In this document: positions 57,147 through 64,000 of the stretch, one piece after another
Layout of the letters: each line of letters opens with the position of its first letter
Position numbering within the stretch: position 1 is the first letter of the stretch
NCBI GenBank assembly: GCA_012718915.1
Contig: JAAYBI010000012.1
Coordinates: 1-64,000 of the forward strand
Reading direction: 5' to 3'
Origin: Clostridiaceae bacterium
Lineage (GTDB): Bacteria; Bacillota; Clostridia; Saccharofermentanales; Saccharofermentanaceae
Length of the DNA: 64,000 bases
The notes under the pieces: model-generated
Database searches by the model: none
Told to the model about the DNA's origin: nothing
What the model saw: the letters and a program-made list of their open reading frames with translations, nothing else
Translations under genes and position numbers: made by a program

Positions 57147-58039
57147 TTTGATTCCCCCTCTCCATAGTAATGCATGAATATTTCTTCGAGTTCTGGTTCT
57201 TCCACCGAAAAATCCAGAAGTGCCTGCTTCGAAAGAATCTCAGTCAGCTTATCTGCCGTACCGTGATAATGGAAGCGGACCCGTCGGTCTTCTTGCGAAA
57301 ATTCCGCCATTCCGATTGCCTGACCGTTCTCCGGCTTCTCAAACGTCGCTCCCTCGGCTAAAGTCATGGTCACAAGCTTGTAAGTCGTGGCGCGAAGCTC
57401 TCGAATATCTTTCTCTTCAATCAAGCGGCCTTCCTTGATAATTCCCACTCGATCACAAAGCCTCTGAACTTCCGACAGAATGTGCGATGAGAAGAAAATA
57501 GTGCAACCCCGCGCTTTTTCCTCACGAAGCAAGTCATAGAATCGGTTCTGCATCAAGGGATCCAATCCCACCGTCGGCTCATCCAAAATTAACAGATCCG
57601 GCTCATGCATAAGCGCCTGAACGATACCGACTTTTTTCTTGTTACCGAATGACAGATCTTCGATCACTCTCTTCTTGTCGAGCGAAAGAAGCTCACACAA
57701 ATTGTCCATCCTTTTGCGACAATCCTTCTTGTAATAAGATGCGCCATAATTAAGAAGGTCTCCAACCGTCAGACGATCATAGTAATAATTTTCAGAAGGA
57801 AGATATCCAATTCGTGGTTTGAGTTGTGCCAGATTATGATCGTTGACGCTGGTATCGAAAAGCTTGATGCTGCCGGAGTCCGGAATCAACAAGCCGAGTA
57901 TCGTGCGGATCGTTGTTGACTTGCCGGCGCCGTTCGGGCCGACAAAGCCATAAATCTGACCGGCCGTCACAGACAACGACAGATCCTCGACACCGCGATT
58001 CTTGCCGTAGTACTTTCGTAAATTATTAATTTCAATCAT
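57143..58039 (-). CDS. ABC transporter ATP-binding protein
   Basis: This 298-residue ATPase has Walker A GPNGAGKST, signature DLSFGNKKKVGIVQAL (SFGN variant), Walker B LLILDEPTVGLDP and the H-loop SSHILSE, plus a C-terminal extension of about 80 residues. It drives the permease encoded next. GGAGGCAGC precedes the ATG. First gene of the TetR-regulated operon; drug or peptide efflux is likely by family. Confidence 0.94.
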   Translation of the reverse strand: MIEINNLRKYYGKNRGVEDLSLSVTAGQIYGFVGPNGAGKSTTIRTILGLLIPDSGSIKLFDTSVNDHNLAQLKPRIGYLPSENYYYDRLTVGDLLNYGASYYKKDCRKRMDNLCELLSLDKKRVIEDLSFGNKKKVGIVQALMHEPDLLILDEPTVGLDPLMQNRFYDLLREEKARGCTIFFSSHILSEVQRLCDRVGIIKEGRLIEEKDIRELRATTYKLVTMTLAEGATFEKPENGQAIGMAEFSQEDRRVRFHYHGTADKLTEILSKQALLDFSVEEPELEEIFMHYYGEGESK

Positions 58040-58420
58040 AGCTGCCTCCGTTGGTTCATATCAGTCGAACGATTGACGCTCGAAAATCAAATTCTTTCTC
58101 TGGGTCTATTTCAATATATCACCCGTTGACCCGTTGGTCAATCGTCGACTTTTGGGGATTGAATCCAGGTGCACATCTATGGGTTCATCATTTTCAATCT
58201 TAATGAAGTGCGTGTCCGGTGGTTGTGGACCGGTCCAATTCGATAAGCATTTGAAGCCAACGTATGCCAAACTTTTTTTCTTGTGATATGCTAAAATAAC
58301 ATGTCGCGTGCGAACGCATTACGCGAGAAGCCGTTCAGAATAACTGTAGAGGAAATGTGCAAAGTGAAGTGTCATCGAACGGCGATCTATTCCGGGTTAT
58401 CTCACTTTGCGCCAGCTGCA
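58040..58420. other. Divergent control region between the TetR-ABC operon and the nuclease gene
   Basis: The 381-base gap holds the TetR-operon promoter on the left. Near the nuclease there is an inverted repeat around the palindrome GGACCGGTCC (about 58228-58237) and an AT-rich TGTGATATGCTAAAAT near 58280 that may be a -10. Open frames in the gap (from 58301) are too basic and lack ribosome-binding sites. Confidence 0.4.
58113..58141 (-). promoter_or_regulatory. Promoter and palindromic operator of the TetR-ABC operon
   Basis: On the minus strand TTGACC (58141-58136), a 17-bp spacer and TATATT (58118-58113) form a promoter. The perfect palindrome TTGACCCGTTGGTCAA (58126-58141) includes the -35 hexamer, the expected place for TetR-type repression. 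Confidence 0.65.
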
Positions 58421-59032
58421 ATGAAGAAAGCAACATCACTCATTTTATCCGTAATCCTGATATTGAGTCTCTCCGGCTGCATCGACGCCTTTGTCGAAGG
58501 TTTTAAAGAAGGATATAACGAAGGTTATAATGCCGCCGCAAAAGATTCGGACTCGATTTCTGCGTCTCTATCCACTACTATTGCCGAAGATGCCCCCGTT
58601 ACCGAAAAAGTCACGGTCGAGTCCGTGGTTGACGGCGATACGATCTGGGTGCTGGATGAAGATCACAACCGTCTGAAAATCCGCATCATCGGCGTCGACG
58701 CTCCGGAGACACCCAAGGCGGACCACGAAGGTGAGCCTTACGCCGAAGAAGCGCAGGCATTTGCCGAGCAATGTCTGGATGGTCAGGTTATTTATCTGGA
58801 ACGCGACGTATCGGACACAGATCAATACGACCGCACCTTGCGCTATGTCTGGCTCGACAAGCCGACCGACAACGATTCTTCAACTTTTGAAAGATTGAAT
58901 TTCAGCGCATTACTCGTCCGTGGCGGGTATGCGAGTGTTGTCGTATATGGCGATGACGATAAATATTACGATGCACTTAAGACGCTCGAAAATTCAGCAA
59001 AAACCGATCAATTAGGTATGTGGATGGACTAA
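58421..59032 (+). CDS. Secreted thermonuclease-like lipoprotein (SNase family)
   Basis: This 203-residue protein has a signal peptide with lipobox LSGC, a Gly/Tyr repeat (EGFKEGYNEGYNAA), then a staphylococcal-nuclease fold (about 65-203). Catalytic residues are visible: Arg in IRIIGVDAPET, Glu in GEPYAEEA and Arg in QYDRTLRYVWL, with Ca-binding Asp in SVVDGDTIWV. It should cut DNA or RNA outside the cell. The ATG at 58421 begins the signal peptide but lacks a ribosome-binding site; GTG 58364 is an alternative. Confidence 0.88.
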   Translation: MKKATSLILSVILILSLSGCIDAFVEGFKEGYNEGYNAAAKDSDSISASLSTTIAEDAPVTEKVTVESVVDGDTIWVLDEDHNRLKIRIIGVDAPETPKADHEGEPYAEEAQAFAEQCLDGQVIYLERDVSDTDQYDRTLRYVWLDKPTDNDSSTFERLNFSALLVRGGYASVVVYGDDDKYYDALKTLENSAKTDQLGMWMD

Positions 59033-59179
59033 TCCGCGCTTACGGACATCTATGACTCTTCCATTCCTCTATATACTTCAAGAGCCGTGAAACTCAATCA
59101 AAAAGGTGTTACAATAACTGTATCTCATAACAATTTTAGTTTTTCCACTGGCTCGATACATCGTTTACTGGAGGTTATC

Positions 59180-60256
59180 ATGAGCAAGAAGAAGTCTAAG
59201 GACCGTTCCGCTAAAACTACAATCAACAATATCGAATACGAGCCCTTCAATCTGCATGGCAAGAAAGTCTTATGCATCACAGATAAAGCATACGAGAAAG
59301 AACTCGAGCGTCTTCAGTTGGAGCTCGTCAAGCTCCAGGAGTGGGTCAAAGCCAAAGGGCTCAAAGTCGTTGTCATCTTTGAAGGCCGGGATGCTGCCGG
59401 AAAAGGCGGCGTAATCAAGCGCATTACCGAAGCCATGAATCCGCGTATTTGCCGCGTCGAAGCCTTGCCTGCTCCGACCCCGAAAGAATCCTCTCAATGG
59501 TATTTCCAACGTTATGTGGCCAAGCTTCCTTCCGCCGGAGAGATTGTTCTTTTCGACCGCAGCTGGTACAATCGCGCCGGCGTTGAGCGTGTCATGGGCT
59601 TTTGCAACGAAGAAGAACTCCGTGAATTCTTGCGCGCTTGTCCCGAATTCGAAAAAATGCTCATCCGATCCGGAATCATACTCATCAAGTACTGGTTTTC
59701 CGTGTCCGATGAAGAGCAAGAGAAACGATTTAATGATCGCATTAATGACCCCGCGAAGCGTTGGAAGCTCAGCCCGATGGACCTTGCGGCGCGAAGTCGT
59801 TGGAGCGACTATTCCCGAGCCAAGGACGAGATGTTCTCATACACGGATACCAAACAATCCCCGTGGTACGTGGTTGATGCCGACATTAAGAAGCATGCTC
59901 GTCTCAATTGCATATCCCATCTGCTGTCTCTGATTCCTTACGAGGATTTAACACCTGAAAAGATAAAGCTCCCACCCCGCCAAGATGACGACGCTTACGT
60001 TCGCCCGCCACTGGAGGAACAGTCCTTCGTGCCTGAGGTATACGGTGGTGACTTCAAGGCCTCTGATACCAATGACATTAGTCCAACGGATAGTTCTAAA
60101 GACAATAACGTTGGCGAAGTCGATAATAAATCAAAGAACACGGACGACAAACCCGGCGCCCTTAACGAAAAACCCAAAAAGGCCGGTCAGAAGAAATCTA
60201 AAAAGAAAGAGGAGACAACGAACAACGCTTCTGCTAAAAAGAGTTCGAAGAATTAG
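59180..60256 (+). CDS. ppk2: Polyphosphate kinase 2
   Basis: This 358-residue PPK2-family kinase moves phosphate between polyphosphate and nucleotides. Walker A is GRDAAGKGG (69-77), Walker B DRSWYNRAG (126-134), and the lid contains RINDPAKRWKLSPMD. It has one catalytic domain (class I type). The last 90 residues are a Lys/Ser/Asn/Pro-rich tail, possibly for polyphosphate binding or localisation (inference). The ATG at 59180 follows GGAGG; a 31-codon upstream extension is ignored. Confidence 0.93.
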   Translation: MSKKKSKDRSAKTTINNIEYEPFNLHGKKVLCITDKAYEKELERLQLELVKLQEWVKAKGLKVVVIFEGRDAAGKGGVIKRITEAMNPRICRVEALPAPTPKESSQWYFQRYVAKLPSAGEIVLFDRSWYNRAGVERVMGFCNEEELREFLRACPEFEKMLIRSGIILIKYWFSVSDEEQEKRFNDRINDPAKRWKLSPMDLAARSRWSDYSRAKDEMFSYTDTKQSPWYVVDADIKKHARLNCISHLLSLIPYEDLTPEKIKLPPRQDDDAYVRPPLEEQSFVPEVYGGDFKASDTNDISPTDSSKDNNVGEVDNKSKNTDDKPGALNEKPKKAGQKKSKKKEETTNNASAKKSSKN

Positions 60257-60379
60257 TCAATTGTATTGCTGCGATGCGGTTATATGAAATGAGTCGCTAG
60301 CGTTCATTATTCCGTATGATTTTTCGACTGATTCATTATAAGCAGACAGACGCCGTTGTTGCAGAGGCAAGATTATCTC

Positions 60380-60991
60380 GTGAAAAAATACCTGCTGATG
60401 GTTCCGTTAATTCTATTTCCCTACATATACTTATTTGGATTAATCGGCATAAATTTGTTGTTATCAGTCTTTGAAGGACCGATTGAATCTCAAATCGCTT
60501 ATTATTCATGGATTAGCATTAATATCGCATATTTGGCATATATTATTATAATACCATTCTACAATACCGTCGTTTCAGCACGCGGGAAATATACCGCTTA
60601 CCAATCCGCCAAAATTAACCTTATCATAAAGGGACTACAGATACCTGCTTATATATTTCATTTCATAATCGGCACGTTGGGAATTCTTGCCAGTGTGTGG
60701 GGTATAGGTATCATTCTGGTAGCGGTTGTGATTGATTTGATAACGATTACGTTGTCCGGAATCAGTTCAATTGGCTGCAGCATTCGAATGAGAAAAGACA
60801 AAATCTTAAGTCTTCCGGCATCCATACTGATGGGAATCGGATGTTTCGTATATTGTGTGGATGTGGTCATTGCCGCCGTCTATTTTTTCATGGCAAGGCG
60901 CAAGAATAAGAAATCCATAACACAATCCACTTCTGACGTATCCGGTAATTTACCAAGTGATATATACCTTAATAGCGCTGATCCATCATAA
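60380..60991 (+). CDS. Hypothetical multi-spanning membrane protein
   Basis: This roughly 203-residue protein has about five hydrophobic helices (LLMVPLILFPYIYLFGLIGI, WISINIAYLAYIIIIPF, IIGTLGILASVWGIGIILVAVVIDLITI, SILMGIGCFVYCVDVVIAAVYFF) and a basic, polar tail. No known family is recognised. The start is probably GTG at 60380, with GAGG about 12 bases upstream. It converges on the ligase fusion gene. Confidence 0.65.
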   Translation: MKKYLLMVPLILFPYIYLFGLIGINLLLSVFEGPIESQIAYYSWISINIAYLAYIIIIPFYNTVVSARGKYTAYQSAKINLIIKGLQIPAYIFHFIIGTLGILASVWGIGIILVAVVIDLITITLSGISSIGCSIRMRKDKILSLPASILMGIGCFVYCVDVVIAAVYFFMARRKNKKSITQSTSDVSGNLPSDIYLNSADPS

Positions 60992-61008
60992 ATGCACGGC
61001 ATCCCATA

Positions 61009-63564
61009 TCACACAATCGGTCGAGATGACGCTGCCAGTTTGAGTTGCTGGATTGCCTCTTTGACCTGCGCAATCAATTCGTCCGCGTTTTGACCACTCG
61101 GAACAATCGGATTACCGTAGAACACCTTTACCGCATATTTCTTCATTCGACGGAAGTTAAACAGCCTCGGTAACTTGATGTGATTGGGGAAAATATCGTA
61201 GGCGCCGTGAATATATGCCGGAATGATCGGCACACCGGACTCGATGGCAAGGACCGCCGCACCTTTTTTGAATTCACCCAGTTCGCCGTCGGCACTTCTC
61301 GTGCCCTCGGGATGAATCAGAAGCCCCCATTTTTCACGAAGCTTATTTTCGCAACACTTCATCGTATCGGAGTGAAAATTCACGCGATCCACAGGAATCA
61401 TGCCACAGATTTTAGATAGTGTCCGGCTAATGCCGCCTTTCTCGAAAAGCTCCTTCTTGGCCATGCAACAGAATTTCTCGAACCGCTTCCGGTTGAATTT
61501 GGCGGCGAGCCAGAGGTAATCAAAGTTCGATACATGGTTTGCGCAAAGGATATATCCACTGTCCTCAGGCAACACGGATTCATTGACAAACCGAATGGAA
61601 TAGACGAACCTGGCCAGATTGCTGATCTGTCGAAAAACGAAATAATCCCGAAAGTTTTTGCTGCGGGGGTAAAGCGACAGATCAACCACATCCGGTATAA
61701 CGCCTTCTCTATTTTCGATGAGAGAAAGCACATCAAGAACAGTCGTGCCACGCGAAAATGACTTGTCGACCGGAAATCCAAAACGCTCTTCGAGCGCAAT
61801 CGCGAGCTCGATGGATTGAAGCGAATCCAATCCCAAATCCGTATACAGTCCGAAGTCCAATTGAATTCTTGATGTCTCCCATCCGACAGTTTGGGCAATG
61901 ATGCGAACAAGTTCTTCTTCGACCGTAAGCTGCGTGCGGCCGGCATCGTCCATGTTTGCGGCTCGACTCACTTCTTCCTCAGCGGCTTTCCTTAAGAGAT
62001 ATCGTTTGGGTTTTTGAAGCGATGTTTTCGGGATTTCATCGACAAAATGGATTGAAGTGATTCGCATATGAGCCGGCAGCGTGGTCCCGATCTCTCGCAA
62101 ACGAGCCTCGATGATTTCGCGGACGCCGTAGTCAGATGCAACAATAAATGCATGAACTTCGTCGTATCCTTTTCCGGCCACCATCACGCCGGCTATAATC
62201 AATTCTTTAACTCCGGGTACCGAAGTATAGGCAGATTCAACTTCTTCGGGCGTCACTTTTTTGCCGGAAGCCAGTACGATATTTTCTTTTCTCCGACCGG
62301 TGATGACATAGTGGCCTTTGCGATCGACGCGACCGAGGTCCCCGGTCTTGAACCAACCGTCTTCAAAGGCTTCCGCCGTCAACTCCGGCTCGCCGAAATA
62401 GCCCTTCATCATATATTCTGAACGGATCATTAGCTCTCCGTTATCGCTGATTTTTACCGATACATCCGGGTAACGGCGTCCGCAAGAGTCCGCTGTGAGT
62501 TTTTTCCCGTAATTTCCGATGGTCGGGATATTGGTCTCGGTCGCTCCATATGTAATCAGCATATTAAATCCGGTTCCGAGATAAAATTCAGCCGTCCTCT
62601 GGTCCATCGGCGCGCCGGCCGAACAAAACACTTCGATTCTCCCACCAAAGCCCTTGTGAATCGCCTTGAAAAGCACTTTGCCCAAGTTGATGCCGGTACT
62701 TCGACGTAGCTTTAAGCAGATTGGGAAAAAGATTCTGAACAGTTTGGCTGTCTTGGGATCAGATGCGATTTTCTTCTCAATTTCCGTTCGGAACAGCTCG
62801 AAAACCCGAGGCACGCAAGGGAAAATCGTCGGTCGATATTCGGCAAATGCTTTCATAAGCTGCGCCGGCGTATTCTCTGAGATAAAAAACACATCGCCGC
62901 GCATGAGCATCGGACCTAACACAAGACAAATCAGTCCGTAAATATGGCTGTTCGGGACAACAGAAAGATACTTGCCGGTCTCATTGAGATTATTGCACTC
63001 GGCGCACATCAGCGTCGAACGAATCAGCGCTTCGTGCGTGTGCATGATGCCTGCGGGCGTTCGGGTCGTTCCCGAGGAATATATAATCGCAGCAATTGTC
63101 TCGTCTCCTGCGAGTACCGTGTCCCGTATTTTTCCCAAAAAGCCCTTGTCCGTGTATAGTCTCCCGCCTTCAGTGATATCCGCGCACGGAATGTCAGAAA
63201 AAGAGATACCATCATAACCATTCTTGACTTGAGGCGACATCAGTATCAGTCGAAGGTCGGATTTTTCGATATAGCGCTTTAGATCCGTATAAGTAAGCGA
63301 AGAGTCTATAAGAACCGCAGTACACCGGATTTTCGCAAGCGCTAGAAATGAGATGATCCACTCGGGGCTATTCTCAGAAATCAGAGCAACGCGGTCTCCC
63401 GGCCGCATACCAAGTTGAACCAGCGCTTCCGCCATTCGGTCAACCTCTAAAAACATCGCTGAGTAAGTTATGGAACGGACTTCCTGATTCGCCGGCGCCA
63501 TGGAAAGCGCTACTTTCTCGCCGTTGCTCTTGTTGTTTGAAAGGACCGTGTCGTAAATATTCAT
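61009..63564 (-). CDS. AMP-dependent acyl ligase - ACP - acyltransferase fusion (Aas-like)
   Basis: This 851-residue protein has three domains. Residues 1-510 are an AMP-forming ligase (FKTGDLGRVDRKGHYVITGRRKENIV, final Lys in IPKTSLQKPKRYLL), though the P-loop reads YSSGTTRTPAGIMHTH instead of SGTTGxPKG. Residues 540-615 are an acyl carrier domain with phosphopantetheine Ser581 (LGLDSLQS). Residues 650-851 are a PlsC-type acyltransferase with HVSNFD (H677, D682) and HPEGTRS. It could activate a fatty acid, hold it on its own ACP and acylate a lysophospholipid. E. coli Aas has the acyltransferase first and no ACP. AGAGGAT lies before the ATG. Confidence 0.9.
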   Translation of the reverse strand: MNIYDTVLSNNKSNGEKVALSMAPANQEVRSITYSAMFLEVDRMAEALVQLGMRPGDRVALISENSPEWIISFLALAKIRCTAVLIDSSLTYTDLKRYIEKSDLRLILMSPQVKNGYDGISFSDIPCADITEGGRLYTDKGFLGKIRDTVLAGDETIAAIIYSSGTTRTPAGIMHTHEALIRSTLMCAECNNLNETGKYLSVVPNSHIYGLICLVLGPMLMRGDVFFISENTPAQLMKAFAEYRPTIFPCVPRVFELFRTEIEKKIASDPKTAKLFRIFFPICLKLRRSTGINLGKVLFKAIHKGFGGRIEVFCSAGAPMDQRTAEFYLGTGFNMLITYGATETNIPTIGNYGKKLTADSCGRRYPDVSVKISDNGELMIRSEYMMKGYFGEPELTAEAFEDGWFKTGDLGRVDRKGHYVITGRRKENIVLASGKKVTPEEVESAYTSVPGVKELIIAGVMVAGKGYDEVHAFIVASDYGVREIIEARLREIGTTLPAHMRITSIHFVDEIPKTSLQKPKRYLLRKAAEEEVSRAANMDDAGRTQLTVEEELVRIIAQTVGWETSRIQLDFGLYTDLGLDSLQSIELAIALEERFGFPVDKSFSRGTTVLDVLSLIENREGVIPDVVDLSLYPRSKNFRDYFVFRQISNLARFVYSIRFVNESVLPEDSGYILCANHVSNFDYLWLAAKFNRKRFEKFCCMAKKELFEKGGISRTLSKICGMIPVDRVNFHSDTMKCCENKLREKWGLLIHPEGTRSADGELGEFKKGAAVLAIESGVPIIPAYIHGAYDIFPNHIKLPRLFNFRRMKKYAVKVFYGNPIVPSGQNADELIAQVKEAIQQLKLAASSRPIV

Positions 63565-63882
63565 AGATGATTATCCTCTGATGCTGAATTACACGGTGAA
63601 GACACTTCGATCGAATGAAAACCATCCTGACTCAGAGCCAACGCGGACTTTTATGACAAGATCTAAATTCATTCTACCCGATAGAATCCCATCGCGGTGA
63701 TATGAATATTTTTACATAAGGCGAACGAATTTCTACAGCTATCAAAAGTTAAAAGAGAGTCCGTTAATGCCTCGTTTTCAAAAATATCCGGATCCGTTCG
63801 ATGATCCACCCTAATATTAATGCCGACAGTGATTATTCTGTCGGCACTATTATCGAATCATAAGATGGACGCCATCACTTTC
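63565..63882. other. Intergenic region before the ligase fusion
   Basis: The 318-base gap holds the terminator-like stem at 63821-63846 and AT-rich sequence. A ribosome-binding site (AGAGGAT) belongs to the ligase gene. No coding frame or promoter stands out. Confidence 0.4.
63821..63846 (-). terminator. Terminator-like hairpin after the YugP-like gene
   Basis: TGCCGACAG (63821-63829) and CTGTCGGCA (63838-63846) form a 9-bp stem with an eight-base loop. The minus strand continues TTAATATTAG instead of a pure T-run, so efficiency is uncertain. Confidence 0.65.
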
Positions 63883-64000
63883 TCATCTGCGTCGTCTCGA
63901 AATCGCAATCAAGCGAAGCAAGGTAATCAGCGAAGACGCCGCTGCCGCTACATAAGTCATCGCAGCCGCGTTGAGAACGCGTTTTGCACCGCGCAGCTCT
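63883..64000 (-). CDS. YugP-like zinc metallopeptidase, C-terminal part (runs off the window)
   Basis: The last 38 codons on the minus strand contain GAKRVLNAAAMTYVAAA followed by LLRLIAISRRRR, matching the C-terminal membrane helix of YugP-type membrane proteases (DUF/PF04298). The HExxH motif would be in the part outside the window. Short fragment, so family assignment is likely but not certain. Confidence 0.7.
   Translation of the reverse strand, partial: ELRGAKRVLNAAAMTYVAAAASSLITLLRLIAISRRRR

Noticed and set aside
58301-58420. A 40-codon N-terminal extension of the secreted nuclease.
   Set aside because: It would put a basic, non-signal region before the lipobox signal peptide; a short GTG extension stays possible.

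Overview
The window looks like chromosome from a moderate-GC Gram-positive anaerobe of the Bacillota, most likely class Clostridia. The evidence is a nine-gene V-type (Ntp) ATPase operon, a SigI-RsgI sigma/anti-sigma pair, a FabK-type fatty-acid operon, heterodimeric ABC exporters, many lipoprotein lipoboxes, strong GGAGG ribosome-binding sites, and frequent TTG/GTG starts. I cannot fix the genus; this is inference from gene content. No phage, CRISPR array, intact transposase, rRNA or origin was seen.

Layout. 1-1441: a leftward GntR-ABC transporter operon with a palindromic operator. 1632-3376: sigI-rsgI. 3687-6008: a YicI-like GH31 protein with an altered active site. 6128-7814: enolase, then a zinc-ribbon protein behind a long 5' hairpin. 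7922-11544: a heterodimeric ABC exporter. 11704-13023: a degenerate J-domain/TPR-like protein. 13147-13223: tRNA-Ala(CGC) with promoter, leader hairpin and terminator. 13510-18374: small metabolic and hypothetical genes (GNAT, SDR, DUF1893 plus ECF S-component, ferredoxin-type aldo/keto reductase, NERD-like protein). 18494-22682: response regulator, multi-TM histidine kinase and a family 2 glycosyltransferase. 22876-31555: the V-ATPase operon, whose subunit B gene is frameshifted at a T7 run. 31601-35426: shikimate kinase, the TIGR03915/TIGR03916 DNA-repair pair and a PfkB sugar kinase. 35580-39496: an array of five related small lipoproteins with duplicated promoter/signal-peptide cassettes and a 342-bp insertion. 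39648-43393: a second heterodimeric ABC exporter. 43454-52738: a complete type II fatty-acid synthesis cluster (fabH-fabK-fabG-fabF-accB-fabZ-accC-accDA leftward, fabD divergent) with FabT-like boxes in the divergent gap. 52838-53250: a transglutaminase-like pseudogene beside a short repeat also found in the lipoprotein array. 53254-63564: tyrS, a double GNAT, a TetR-controlled ABC transporter, a secreted nuclease, PPK2, a small membrane protein, and an AMP-ligase/ACP/acyltransferase fusion. 63883-64000: the C-terminus of a YugP-like membrane protease.

Function. The fatty-acid cluster makes acyl-ACP, and the ligase-ACP-acyltransferase fusion near the right end could feed fatty acids into phospholipid. 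The V-ATPase handles proton or sodium pumping. The two-component system, glycosyltransferase, SigI/RsgI and lipoprotein array are all cell-surface functions. The items most worth a second look are the lipoprotein array with its mosaic cassettes, the GH31 protein lacking its acid/base aspartate, the frameshift in V-ATPase subunit B, the three-domain lipid fusion, and the structured leader of the zinc-ribbon gene.
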